Part shown: in pieces, positions 1-8,195 of the stretch
Position numbering within the stretch: the stretch's first letter is position 1
Layout: each line of letters starts with the position of its first letter
Assembly (NCBI GenBank): GCA_964486395.1
Contig: CAZALP010000016.1
Span: 1 to 13,239 of the forward strand
DNA length: 13,239 bases
Direction of reading: 5' to 3'
Source of the DNA: CAYYJV01 sp964486395
Lineage (GTDB): Bacteria > Patescibacteriota > Minisyncoccia > Minisyncoccales > MHMH01
Program-made: the position numbers and the translations under genes
The notes under the pieces: model-generated
Databases searched by the model: none
Told to the model about the DNA's origin: nothing
Seen by the model: only the letters and a program-made list of their open reading frames with translations

Positions 1-1381
1 AAGCCGTTTCTTTTAATCTTTTTTCTCTGACTTCTGCTCTTTTCCCTGCCTCAAACACTTTTTCCGGGGTTGGTCTCCGAGTCCATACCCCGGTTTTTAA
101 CCTTTCTCTAAGGGTAATAGGTCGATTTTGAGCTTTCATTTCCGCTGCTATTCTTTGAGCTTCTTCTTTTCTTCTCCGAGCTCTTTCGGTTTGGGCTCGG
201 TAGGCCCTGGTCTCCGCGGCCCGGGCTAGTCTTCTGGTCGCCGGCTTGATTCCCCCGGTTGCTGCCATCTGGGCGACTCCTTCAACAAATTTAATTACTC
301 CTTGGGCTCCCTGCGGTATGAATTTTTTGCCAATACCGATAACTATCATTAAGTAAATCAGCAGGACGAAATAATAAATAATAATTTCTCCTATATGAGC
401 CCAGGCCAAACCGGGGATAATGGCCGTGACTTTTCCTACATTCGGTTTGAGGAGCGTCAAAAACGAGAAACCCAGACCCAAAAAGAATAAAAAGAATATT
501 CCCAAAAGAAGCCATTCTACCAAAATGTTGAGCCACTGCGACCAAAGTTTTCTGGTTTGGGGCAAAATGAGGCAGAGAAAAGCCAAAGGAGCCAAAATGG
601 CCAAGAGCTGGATAACAAACACTCTGGCGCCAAATAGAATAATAAAAGCAAATAACATTATTGCCAAACTCCAGAAGAAAATAATCTGGACAATCCACAT
701 AATCAAATTGGGTAAGAATAGCACCGTAAACAAGCTCGCAAAGACTACCTGAGCAAAAGCATTGGCTATGGGTACGGCCCATAGTCCGGCCAGGACCGCT
801 ATAAGTGCTATTATTATTCCCCCGATGGAGGCCAATGGTTCTATGAGTGTATTCATGGCGGTGGTCCAGAGATTATCCGGCAGGGCATTCAAGATGGTAT
901 TGTAAATAATCTGGCTGATGTCCACCAAAATATAGACGAAAAGCAGGCTGAAGTTAATCAAAAGGGCTACGGCAATCAAATAGGGAAGAGATTTTCGAGC
1001 CTTTAGGGTTTCTATCTTAAAAATAAAGGCAAAAATAATAATTAAGAAGATAATCACTAAAAGCATGTTGGCCAAGCCGCTGACAAAACTCCAGCCGGCC
1101 TGGGTCATTTCTTCCAATTGGATGAGCCAGTCGCTTTGTTGGTAAATGAAACTTTCCAACCAGTTGCTGGAAATCCACAAAAGGGAAAGCCCGGTCAAGT
1201 AAAGGAACAAAATCAAAAATATCAGTTGGACCATTCGGGCGGTCAGCTCTTCAACCCCTCCCAGCATTTGGTCGAACAGGTCAAAAAGACCGGTGCCGAA
1301 GATGGCAAAAGCCGGCTGGGGCAGCAAAAGAACCAGCGCCACTGGTATCAAGAAGATTAAATATTTAAACTTGTTTGGCAT
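1..1381 (-). CDS. TrbL/VirB6-like polytopic membrane protein (C-terminus cut by window edge)
   Basis: The frame is open from an ATG at 1381 to the left edge, giving at least 460 codons with no stop. The N-terminus (MPNKFKYLIFLIPVALVLLL, then a QPAFA cleavage site near residue 26) looks like a signal peptide. About seven hydrophobic segments follow, near residues 44-66, 98-118, 128-150, 180-205, 208-265 (probably two) and 278-345 (two). After residue 350 the chain turns into a strongly basic, Arg/Lys/Ala-rich cytoplasmic tail (RRLARAAETRAYRAQTERA and onward). This layout is that of TrbL/VirB6 inner-membrane channel proteins of type IV secretion systems. It begins 16 bases after the pilin gene stop, which supports the assignment because VirB2-like and VirB6-like genes are commonly neighbours in these bacteria. 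No clear ribosome-binding site is seen. An upstream out-of-frame ATG (at 1392) stops after a few codons. The family call rests on topology and context more than on conserved residues. Confidence 0.75.
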   Translation of the reverse strand, partial: MPNKFKYLIFLIPVALVLLLPQPAFAIFGTGLFDLFDQMLGGVEELTARMVQLIFLILFLYLTGLSLLWISSNWLESFIYQQSDWLIQLEEMTQAGWSFVSGLANMLLVIIFLIIIFAFIFKIETLKARKSLPYLIAVALLINFSLLFVYILVDISQIIYNTILNALPDNLWTTAMNTLIEPLASIGGIIIALIAVLAGLWAVPIANAFAQVVFASLFTVLFLPNLIMWIVQIIFFWSLAIMLFAFIILFGARVFVIQLLAILAPLAFLCLILPQTRKLWSQWLNILVEWLLLGIFFLFFLGLGFSFLTLLKPNVGKVTAIIPGLAWAHIGEIIIYYFVLLIYLMIVIGIGKKFIPQGAQGVIKFVEGVAQMAATGGIKPATRRLARAAETRAYRAQTERARRRKEEAQRIAAEMKAQNRPITLRERLKTGVWTRRPTPEKVFEAGKRAEVREKRLKETA

Positions 1382-1397
1382 AATCGGGCATATAAAC

Positions 1398-2153
1398 TTA
1401 AAATTCTGGTACTTCTTTTACTTTTATACATTTGACAACATCGCGCGTAGTTGCTGTTCCCGACCCACTTACATAAATTGACTGCATATCGCCCGCGCAC
1501 CCCCAAAAAAAGCCGGCCTTGGGATACAATTCCAATATAGCCATACAATCCTCATCCTCAGGATCACTGGGGTTGGTCTGGTAATTAAATGTTTTTCCGG
1601 CTGACCATGGGTTCACTGAAATGTCGTGGCTGCCTATATCATATTCAGTGCCGTCTATAGTAACAGATTTACACTGTTTAGGTTCCAATCTAAGATCTGG
1701 TTTGCATAGATTGTTTTCGCAGACCCAATTTTCTGCGCAGTCTTCGTCGTTTTCACAACTTAAGGTTTCCTCGAATTCGCCAAGATCAAGAACTAAGGGT
1801 TGGAGCTTGGTCAGCTGGGGATTGATAGTGTTGAGGATAAGCACCGAAGCTAAAAGCAAAATTAGGCCCAAAGCAGCTGATTTGATGCTGGCCATGGCTT
1901 CTTTCATCTTTTGTGGGTCGCCGGTGGAAGTTAAATACTGAAATCCCGCCCATACCAAAACAGCAAAAACCGCCAGGCCTCCCAGGCCAATGGCCCATTC
2001 ATAAAGATATTTTATTAAAACAGACATTTCGTCAGTGTCAGGATTTAGCTGGGTGCCCAGGGGCGAAGGCGGCCAGCTAACCAAAGCTGCCAGCGCCGTT
2101 GAGGACACACTCAACGTTCCGAAAATAACTAATAGAAATAAAACTCTCCTCAT
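1398..2153 (-). CDS. Type IV secretion-type pilin (VirB2/TrbC-like) with Cys-rich C-terminal extension
   Basis: This 251-residue protein has a signal peptide (residues 1-22, ending STALA) and two hydrophobic helices (about 52-74 and 90-110). The helices are joined by a short polar loop, STGDPQKMKEA, which matches the T4SS-pilin family seen widely in Patescibacteria. Such pilins are secreted subunits with both ends facing outward, and they polymerise into conjugation-type pili or sit in the membrane. Unusually, about 140 more residues follow the second helix, with eight cysteines (133, 139, 145, 150, 161, 203, 219, 242). The first four form the motif CENDEDCAENWVCENNLC. An even cysteine number in a presumably exported domain suggests four disulfides. 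The gene has its own promoter at 2163-2192 and is followed 16 bases later by the TrbL-like gene. The pilin-core call is firm; the role of the tail is unknown. Confidence 0.8.
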   Translation of the reverse strand: MRRVLFLLVIFGTLSVSSTALAALVSWPPSPLGTQLNPDTDEMSVLIKYLYEWAIGLGGLAVFAVLVWAGFQYLTSTGDPQKMKEAMASIKSAALGLILLLASVLILNTINPQLTKLQPLVLDLGEFEETLSCENDEDCAENWVCENNLCKPDLRLEPKQCKSVTIDGTEYDIGSHDISVNPWSAGKTFNYQTNPSDPEDEDCMAILELYPKAGFFWGCAGDMQSIYVSGSGTATTRDVVKCIKVKEVPEF

Positions 2154-2162
2154 ACTACTTAC

Positions 2163-2192
2163 ATTATACTACTTCTTAATTTATTACAGCAA
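2163..2192 (-). promoter_or_regulatory. Promoter of the pilin gene
   Basis: On the minus strand there is a -35-like TTGCTG (2192-2187), an 18-base spacer, and a perfect -10 TATAAT (2168-2163). The ATG at 2153 lies only 9 bases after the -10, so the mRNA would have almost no leader. It gives the pilin and TrbL-like genes transcription independent of the rsmA promoter. Confidence 0.6.
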
Positions 2193-2211
2193 ACAAATTT
2201 TTGTTAACTCC

Positions 2212-2868
2212 TTATTGATTCAACAAGAGCTGGGCAGAATTCAAAACCTCTTCTGCTTCTTCTTTAAACTGCGGCCAATCTTTTTGCGGGCTGGTCAAAA
2301 CAATTAAGTAAGTCTTCTCATTTCCTAAAATTACTTTTCCTTTTGAATAGAAACTCGGCTGGTTGGGATACCTTGAAATCATTTCCAGCCAGGCAGTTCC
2401 ATTTTCAGTTTTTAAAATTGTAATTTCTATCTCGCCGTCTTGTTCCTCGGCCGTTTGCTTTATTTCTTCCACTACCTCCTCCGGTTTTTTTTGGCCATCG
2501 ATCGCATTGACTGTTAAAAAAGAGAAAGTTTGCTTTTCCAATTTGGCTTGATAGGCGAAAAACAAAATTTCAGATTTTGTCAGCATTATCCCCGCTTCCC
2601 TGCCGTATTCCAAAAAAGCTTCGTTCATTGGTATCCAGCGGTTAGAATAGGTTAATTTTAATTTTCCATCCGGCGAAACCCATTCTTGGTAGCTTTCTTT
2701 TGCGGGCAGCGTGAGCTCTTCTAGACTTGTTTCCGGAGTTTTAATTTCCGGCAGTTTAATTCCTGGCAAGCTTCCTGACGGTTTTTGAAACCGCCAGTAA
2801 CTTGTTAAGCTGAGCCCAATGATTAAAATGGCTAATATCAAAATGTAGGTTTTGTTGGATATTTGCAT
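2212..2868 (-). CDS. Membrane-anchored PsbP/LpqN-like small protein (hypothetical)
   Basis: This 218-residue protein has one N-terminal membrane helix (residues 7-24, TYILILAILIIGLSL), a Pro-rich linker, and then an extracytoplasmic domain. The domain starts SPDGKLKLTYSNRWIPMNE, the opening typical of PsbP/DUF1795-like folds, and ends with a helix (FKEEAEEVLNSAQLLL) as those folds do. There is no lipobox cysteine. I chose the ATG at 2868, one base after the TAG of the giant protein; the longer frame from 2913 would overlap that gene and put 15 polar residues before the membrane helix. One-base spacing implies translational coupling. A role in the pilus-like locus is inferred only from position. 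The fold assignment is tentative. Confidence 0.65.
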   Translation of the reverse strand: MQISNKTYILILAILIIGLSLTSYWRFQKPSGSLPGIKLPEIKTPETSLEELTLPAKESYQEWVSPDGKLKLTYSNRWIPMNEAFLEYGREAGIMLTKSEILFFAYQAKLEKQTFSFLTVNAIDGQKKPEEVVEEIKQTAEEQDGEIEITILKTENGTAWLEMISRYPNQPSFYSKGKVILGNEKTYLIVLTSPQKDWPQFKEEAEEVLNSAQLLLNQ

Positions 2869-2869
2869 A

Positions 2870-5800
2870 CTAAATTTGCCACCAGGGGCCAAAAATTCCC
2901 ACTTGATAATCAAACAAAGTTAAGAAAAAAGAAGTGATAGTCCAGGCAAAAAGAATGAGCAAAAGCCCGATGCCGGCCGCCTTCCAGAGCGACTTTACCT
3001 TGGCCACCGGGCTGCTAGCGCCCATCTTTAAGGAAAAATAAAATATTACGCCGCTAGCCAGGGCTAGCAGAATTAGGACGAGGGGCACTACTTTGACAAA
3101 CAAAAAATCCATAACTATGAAAAGAAGAATAAAAATATGTTTTATTTGGCAAGGTTCTGTTTCGTCCACCCAAGGCCGGCTGGGATTTTGGCTGGGCAGG
3201 CCGCAGGGCACCAGGCCTTGGGGCAGTAGCGCCCATCCTCCGGTGGGCGCCCCCCCGGCTATTAAATTAAAAGTCCAAAGTGGGCTGTCGTCCCCGGTTT
3301 CCTGGCAGTTTTTGTCCAGGCAAGCTTTTACCTGCCATTGATATTCTCCCCAACAGGTTAAAGGCAAAGAAGCCGAAGTTCTCGTAGTGACAGCTTCGTC
3401 GATTATTTTTTCTCCAACCAGATCGGCGCATTCCTTTTTCGGGTCCTCAGGGTCAAGCTTGGTAAGGGTAACTGTATATTGATAAGATTTCGCTCCTTCA
3501 ACAGATTTCCAAGAAAAGCGGGGTTTGTAAGTGTAAATTTCTCCGCCATCCCCGGGATTGGGGTTGGCGGGCACCCCCAATTTAAAAGTGGTAAAGGTAG
3601 CAGAAGCAGGAGAACCGCAGATGCTGCCTTGAGGTTGGGCGCAGGTTTTCACCTGCCAGGTATATTGGGTTTCCTGTTTTAACTCAGGATATACTAGAGT
3701 TAAGGGAGGTTTTGGGACGGTTTTGGTAAGACTTTCTCCTCCTCCTTGTATTTGGAAGACGTATGATTTGGCTCCTGCTACTTCTTTCCAGGTAAATTCT
3801 GCGGGAATAATAATATTTGAGCCTGTTGGTTTTTTTAATTCTGGAGGAACACCGGTAGTTCTGAAATACCAAGGTCCTCCCCAGTCGTCTTGGCAGTCTT
3901 TGGCTTCATAATCCCAGCAGGGCTGGACCTGCCAGCCGTAGACAGTATCGAGTTCGAGGGGGTTGCCGTAAGAAAGCAGTAAGTCTGATAGCCGAGTCCA
4001 CCCTTTTTTTACGGTCGCTCCACCTTTTAATATTTTATAATTAAAAGAGTTGGCGCCGGCGGCAGACCATTTGAGGAGTACTGGCAAGCCGATTGGTGTG
4101 GTGGAGTCGTTGGCCGGAGAATTTACCCATATCCCCACATCCCAATCAGCAGTTTCAAATTTCCATAGTTGGCTGTAGTCGCTGCAATCTTCGCCGTAAG
4201 CGTCTTTGCAGGCAGCCGCTTTCCAGGCATAAGATGTTTTTTTGGTAAAGTAGGCCTCCCGTAATTCCTTATCCCAAAATTCATCAGCTGGCAGTCTTTC
4301 TCCCAAAGCGAAATCGGGTGACAAAATAAAAGGAGGGCATTTACCATTTACCGACAGGAGGGGATGGCATAAATATTCTTTTTTATCTTTGTCCCAATAA
4401 TAAATTGAAATTTTATATGACAGTGGTTTGTAAAATTCTTTATCTAGAATGGCGGTTTCTTCATAATATTTCGGATCTTCTATTTCGCACCATTTCAGCT
4501 TTCTGCTTTTTTCAAAAGAAACATTTTCTAATTTTTTGTCGCCGGCCCAGTCCGGGTCGTAGGGAGATTTGGGTTCCGGAGCCGGGCTGGTGGTAAACTG
4601 CCAATTTGACCAGGGACCGCAGTTTGTTCCGTTAGGGCTGCAGCAGGCTTTAACCTGCCAGTCGTATGTCCGGTTGGACCGGAACATACAGGAGCAGGGA
4701 GGAATAAATTCCGAGCTTTCCAAGACTTCTGTATAGCTTGATATGTTTAATCTGGTTTCCCTTATTGTTTCTATTTCGTCTTTCAGTCTGTTTTTTTCAG
4801 CTGGATCAGTTGACGCCTCAATTTGACCTTCTAATTTAGCTATATCTTTCAAAGCTCCGCAATCTCTCAAATCTCCATTTATTTGAATTACATAGGATTG
4901 AACAAAGGCTGAAGGAGGATAGCAGGTTTCTTCGTTTTCCAGCGCCGGGCAAGACAAAGTGCATCCTTCCTCGTCTGTTGTGTATTCTTTTTCGCAATTC
5001 TTTTTTTTGTAATTCCTCAGGCATTCCAAGTAAAAGCCCTGCACTTCCCCCCAGCAAGTGTAGTTGGGATATTTTTCCTCAACTTTCTGCATACAGGAAG
5101 TAATACCTGCGTCTTCGCACGTGTGATAGGCGTCCCAATCAACTCGTCCGGCGCTGGAAGAATCATAGCAGATTTTGCCGCCAGACTCGCAATTCCTTCC
5201 TATGCCTCCTCCCCAACCTTCCCACCATCCCGGAACGTCATCCCAATCCAATCTTACCGGCAAATAAACATTATCTGCGCTCGGCTGAGCTATATCATAA
5301 AAAGGAGATTGATAGTATTGAGGATTTTGAGGCGCTTCTATACAATCGCCGCAACATTTGCATTCCGGTTTTGCAAAACACCATTCTCCACAATTTGGAT
5401 CGTCACAAGACCCATCTCTTATTGGTTTTTGCCAACTTTGGCACTCTTCGCATGTCTCTGGACTGTCACACTCAACACAGCACTTTTCTCCACTCCCGCA
5501 ATTGCTATAACTACAGGACCCTTTTTCTTCGCTACTACACTCTATCCGTTTAATATCTCCACCACAGTCAGAAGAAGAGCATCGGTATTCATCCCAACTG
5601 CCCGAGCAACTACATTCACGACAGTGATGGTAACAGGTATCGCAGTTTTCTCCATTTTCATCGCAGCGGCAGTCGTAGGGCCCGCACTTTCGTCTATAAC
5701 AGCCCCCAATATTAATATCACCTTCTCCATTGCACCCNNNNNNNNNNNNNNNNNNNNNNNNNNNNNNNNNNNNNNNNNNNNNNNNNNNNNNNNNNNNNNN

Positions 5801-6039
5801 NNNNNNNNNNNNNNNNNNNNNNNNNNNNNNNNNNNNNCGCACTTTCGTCTATAACAGCCCCCAATATTAATATCACCTTCTCCATTGCACCCCGTGTTAT
5901 AGTAAATCTTCGAAACTGTTGAACATCCAGAATGAGAAGAAATAGCTGCAGCCAAGTCAGTTCTTGGGGATAATAAGGCTAAAGCCGAAATAAAAATGCC
6001 CAAAAAAATAAATAAAAGGAAATGTTTTTTAGAGTTCAT
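2870..6039 (-). CDS. Giant secreted Cys-rich, Fn3-like repeat protein with C-terminal pilin domain (interrupted by scaffold gap)
   Basis: When the duplicated 55 bases and 100 Ns are collapsed, this is one 1004-residue frame. A signal peptide (MNSKKHFLLFIFLGIFISAL) is followed by a cysteine-dense region (about residues 39-180, roughly 28 Cys). Then come about five fibronectin-III-like modules, recognised by the strand motif Y-x-W-[QK]-[VA]-x-x-C near residues 406, 552, 648, 740 and 848, each with a second Cys some 5-10 residues later. Residues 890-1004 start with GLVPCG and a further Cys (EPCQIKHIF), followed by hydrophobic helices and the loop KMGASSPVAKVK, as in T4SS-pilin domains. The likely role is a surface adhesin or pilus-tip component held by the pilin hairpin. 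The ATG at 6039 overlaps the rsmA stop by 11 bases, and the next gene begins one base after the stop. The ligand is unknown. The ends are certain; the gap interior rests on the collapse. Confidence 0.8.
2873..3217 (-). other. T4SS-pilin-like domain at the C-terminus of the giant protein
   Basis: This stretch encodes GLVPCG, then EPCQIKHIF, then a hydrophobic segment (VVPLVLILLALASGVIFYF), a short loop (SLKMGASSPVAKVKSLWK) and a second hydrophobic segment (AAGIGLLLILFAWTITSFFL). The helix-loop-helix has the same order and loop position as the pilin gene downstream in the operon (loop STGDPQKMKEA). The GLVPC plus second-Cys start is, from my knowledge of the family, typical of Patescibacterial pilins. 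Confidence 0.7.
5683..5737. repeat. Left copy of the 55-base duplicate flanking the scaffold gap
   Basis: These 55 bases recur exactly at 5838-5892, and each copy ends or starts precisely at the N run. Both encode the same peptide, GCNGEGDINIGGCYRRKC, in the giant gene. This is the signature of two contigs overlapping by one assembly k-mer, not a biological repeat. Confidence 0.9.
5738..5837. other. 100-N scaffold gap (probably artefactual)
   Basis: A run of exactly 100 Ns, the usual placeholder for a gap of unknown size. It sits inside the N-terminal Cys-rich region of the giant surface protein and, taken literally, would break its frame (55 plus 100 is not a multiple of 3). Confidence 0.98.
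5838..5892. repeat. Right copy of the 55-base duplicate flanking the scaffold gap
   Basis: Exact copy of 5683-5737. Removing one copy and the Ns joins the signal-peptide part of the gene to the rest in one frame. Confidence 0.9.
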
Positions 6040-6940
6040 TAAAGTTTTCTGTTAGTTTTATCCAATCTTTAACGCTTAGAGTTTCGGCCCTTTGTTCCGG
6101 CCGAATGCTGCTTTTTTTCAGCCAGCTTTTAATCTTTTCTTTATTTAATTTTACCTTTTTTGGAGGGTTTAAAACAAGTCCTTGACGCAGATTGTTTAGA
6201 ATCTGTTTTCGGGGATGAGAGAATCCAGCCTTGACAATTTTAAAGAATAGTTCATTTAATCTTTGTGATTTTTGCCTATCATAAATTTTAGCGATCGCTG
6301 AAATTTGTGATCGTTGACGGGAAGTGATTTTTATGACGGCGGCGTCAACTTCGGGCTGGGGCCAGAAAGATTTTTTGGAGATATAAGAAATAATTTTCGG
6401 CTCGGCATAAAATTGCACAGAAACCGCCAAAAGATTCATTCTTGGGGGTCTGGCGCAGATTCTCTGCCCCACTTCTTTCTGCACCACCAGCACCATCAAT
6501 TCTGGCATAGCGTATAAGGGTCGGGCCTCTGTACTTTCCAGGAATTGGCGGATAACGGGAGCTGTCAGGTAAAAAGGGAGATTTCCCACCACCTTGTAGG
6601 GAGGCCTGATCCCCATATCTTCGCTTTTAATCTTGCGGATGTCTCTTTTAACTATTTCTACGTTTTTATACTCCCTCAGGGTTTCCTTTAGGACCTCGAC
6701 CATCTGAGGGTCTTTTTCAACCGCTACCAATTTTTTTACCCTTTTTGCCAGCTCTTTTGTCAGAACTCCGACGCCCGGGCCAATTTCTAAAACAAGGTCG
6801 GGGGGTTTCAGCTCGGCAGCTTCCACAATTCTTCGAACGGCTCCCCAATCGATTAAAAAGTTTTGGCCGAGGCGCTTTGAGGGCCGGATTTGGTATTTTT
6901 TGAGCAGGCTTTTGACGGTCGATTTCGGGGTGAGGTTCAT
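6029..6940 (-). CDS. rsmA: 16S rRNA (adenine(1518)-N6/adenine(1519)-N6)-dimethyltransferase RsmA (KsgA)
   Basis: A cytoplasmic SAM-dependent enzyme that dimethylates two adjacent adenines near the 3' end of 16S rRNA during late 30S assembly. The 303-residue length is slightly above the family norm of about 270. Visible motifs are RLGQNFLID (residues 23-31), the SAM-binding LEIGPGVGVL (about 51-60), and NLPF (about 119-122), the family's NLPY-type catalytic motif with the common Tyr-to-Phe change. The C-terminal region (FSHPRKQILNNL, KSSIRPEQRAETLS) is typical of KsgA. The start MNLTPKSTVKSLLKKY suits the family. It heads the minus-strand operon, and its stop overlaps the giant surface gene start, so a housekeeping enzyme seems to drive transcription of surface genes. 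A longer frame on the same strand (6956-6717) is a shadow. Confidence 0.96.
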   Translation of the reverse strand: MNLTPKSTVKSLLKKYQIRPSKRLGQNFLIDWGAVRRIVEAAELKPPDLVLEIGPGVGVLTKELAKRVKKLVAVEKDPQMVEVLKETLREYKNVEIVKRDIRKIKSEDMGIRPPYKVVGNLPFYLTAPVIRQFLESTEARPLYAMPELMVLVVQKEVGQRICARPPRMNLLAVSVQFYAEPKIISYISKKSFWPQPEVDAAVIKITSRQRSQISAIAKIYDRQKSQRLNELFFKIVKAGFSHPRKQILNNLRQGLVLNPPKKVKLNKEKIKSWLKKSSIRPEQRAETLSVKDWIKLTENFNEL

Positions 6941-6946
6941 TAGAAT

Positions 6947-6952
6947 ATTGTA
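6947..6952 (-). promoter_or_regulatory. -10 box for rsmA implying a leaderless mRNA
   Basis: TACAAT reads on the minus strand at 6952-6947, with six bases between it and the rsmA ATG at 6940. The transcript would start at or next to the A of the ATG. No good -35 is seen: the matching position falls in the A/G-rich iteron tract. Confidence 0.4.
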
Positions 6953-6958
6953 GCATTA

Positions 6959-6994
6959 AGAGGAATTAAAAGAAATTAAGGGAAGTTAAGGGGC
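6959..6994 (+). repeat. 10-bp-period iterons between rsmA and the LysM-CHAP gene
   Basis: Three successive 10-base units read GAGGAATTAA, AAGAAATTAA and GGGAAGTTAA, followed by GGGG. In rotated register they share the consensus GRARTTAA with the cluster at 10281-10310. Ten bases is about one helical turn, so a protein could bind all units on one face. They may equally be simple-sequence drift. Confidence 0.5.
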
Positions 6995-7035
6995 TTGAAG
7001 TTCGGAGCTTTAGCGAAGGACTGTGGAAAAATGGC

Positions 7036-7063
7036 TTGACCCTCGCTTTGAAGGTGGTATTCT
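7036..7063 (+). promoter_or_regulatory. Promoter of the LysM-CHAP hydrolase gene
   Basis: A -35 TTGACC (7036-7041), 16-base spacer, and -10 TATTCT (7058-7063) preceded by TGG, which makes an extended -10. The ATG at 7082 is 18 bases after the -10, so the leader is about a dozen bases and holds no Shine-Dalgarno sequence. Confidence 0.6.
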
Positions 7064-7081
7064 AAAAACAGACACTCGGTT

Positions 7082-8125
7082 ATGGATATTTTAGATATTT
7101 CAGGCAAGATAAGGGAGAAAATAAGGGAATTTAAGGGGAATTACAAGGGACTTTTGAGAGACCCCTTCCTTTATTTTGGAATAATCGCAGTTGTTCTGTT
7201 CGGCTTGCTTTCCATTTTACCGTTTTCTTCTTCTAGCCAGACATCATCCGTTATTTTCATTAAGGCTTTTCAGGAAAAAGAGAGGTCTTTTTTGGTTCCC
7301 GGCTTGTACGTTAAAGAATCTCCCGACTTGAGCTTAATTCAGAAGAACAGCTTACAGGCCGTTTCCCCGCCGATTACGGTAACTCCCCAGGTTTTGGGGG
7401 CTTTGGCCGAGGGATCTGAATTCGAAGAAGCCAGGAGAGCTATTATTCAATACACCGTAAAAGACGGAGACAGTTTGTGGTCGATTGCCCAGAAATTCGA
7501 TATTTCTGTGGACACTATTGTCTGGGCCAACGACGTGGACTCGGCCCTCATTAGGCCCGGCCAGAGATTGGTCATTCTCCCAGTTTCGGGAGTGATGCAT
7601 TTGGTGGAAAAAGGAGACACCGTGGTATCCATAGCCGATAAATACAAAACAGAGGCAGATGGAATCATCGCTTTCAACGACTTGGGGGGGAATAACGATA
7701 TTTTCGAGGGAGAGCTGTTGATTGTTCCCGGCGGAGAGATGCCTTATTACTCTTCTATTGAGCCAGTAAGCGCCGGTTCTCTTTCCACTAACAATTTCTA
7801 CGGAATGAGTCATGATTATCCTTACGGGCAATGCACTTGGTGGGTGGCTCAGAAAAGAGCCATTCCCAGCTGGGGGAATGCCAACACTTGGTTGCCTAAC
7901 GCTGCAGCCCAAGGATACGCTACTTGTTCTGGCAGATATTGCGTTCCTCAGGCGGGAGCGGTTATCTCTTTAAAGGGAAACCCGATTTACGGCCACGTGG
8001 GGTACGTAGAAAGAGTTTCAGGCGACAAAGTGGTGATTTCGGAAATGAATTACATCGGCTGGGGCAGGATGAATTACAGGACTTTAAGAGTGGGAGATCC
8101 TCAAATTCTCGGCTACATCTATTAG
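7082..8125 (+). CDS. Membrane-anchored LysM-LysM-CHAP peptidoglycan hydrolase
   Basis: This 347-residue protein has a basic cytoplasmic N-terminus, one membrane helix (about residues 29-48), a linker, two LysM peptidoglycan-binding domains (about 124-167, YTVKDGDSLWSIAQKF; and 173-217, HLVEKGDTVVSIADKY) and a C-terminal CHAP domain (about 245-347). The CHAP catalytic set is visible: Cys251 in GQCTWWVA, His305 in YGHVGYVE, and Glu321/Asn323 in SEMNY. CHAP enzymes cut peptide cross-links or the muramoyl-alanine bond in the wall, so the domain should sit outside the membrane, tethered and wall-bound. It is transcribed alone, diverging from rsmA, and ends at a terminator. The bond cleaved cannot be read from sequence. 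Two extra cysteines (TCSGRYC) near the active site may form a disulfide. Confidence 0.92.
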   Translation: MDILDISGKIREKIREFKGNYKGLLRDPFLYFGIIAVVLFGLLSILPFSSSSQTSSVIFIKAFQEKERSFLVPGLYVKESPDLSLIQKNSLQAVSPPITVTPQVLGALAEGSEFEEARRAIIQYTVKDGDSLWSIAQKFDISVDTIVWANDVDSALIRPGQRLVILPVSGVMHLVEKGDTVVSIADKYKTEADGIIAFNDLGGNNDIFEGELLIVPGGEMPYYSSIEPVSAGSLSTNNFYGMSHDYPYGQCTWWVAQKRAIPSWGNANTWLPNAAAQGYATCSGRYCVPQAGAVISLKGNPIYGHVGYVERVSGDKVVISEMNYIGWGRMNYRTLRVGDPQILGYIY

Positions 8126-8142
8126 TTGCTCCGGCGGAGCAA
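8126..8142 (+). other. Short perfect hairpin right after the hydrolase stop
   Basis: TTGCTCC and GGAGCAA pair as a 7-bp stem around a GGC loop, starting at the base after the TAG. No T-run follows, so it may stabilise the 3' end or assist the true terminator just downstream. Confidence 0.45.
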
Positions 8143-8149
8143 TCAAACG

Positions 8150-8179
8150 AAAAAACCGCTTTTGGGCGGCCTTTTTTTT
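8150..8179. terminator. Bidirectional intrinsic terminator between convergent genes
   Basis: An A6 tract (8150-8155), CCGC (8156-8159), six-base loop, GCGG (8166-8169), then CC and T8 (8172-8179). Read on the plus strand it ends the LysM-CHAP transcript. Read on the minus strand it gives CCGC/GCGG followed by T6, ending the dksA-like gene whose stop is at 8196. Confidence 0.75.
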
Positions 8180-8195
8180 ATTTGCCTCGCTTTAT

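Noticed and set aside
291..782. Minus-strand open frame of 163 codons
   Set aside because: It is a shadow in another frame of the TrbL-like gene, whose frame is open from 1381 to the left edge with clear membrane segments; the shadow has no family features.
2869..2913. Longer start for the PsbP-like protein
   Set aside because: It would overlap the giant gene by 44 bases and place a polar stretch before the membrane helix; the ATG at 2868 fits better.
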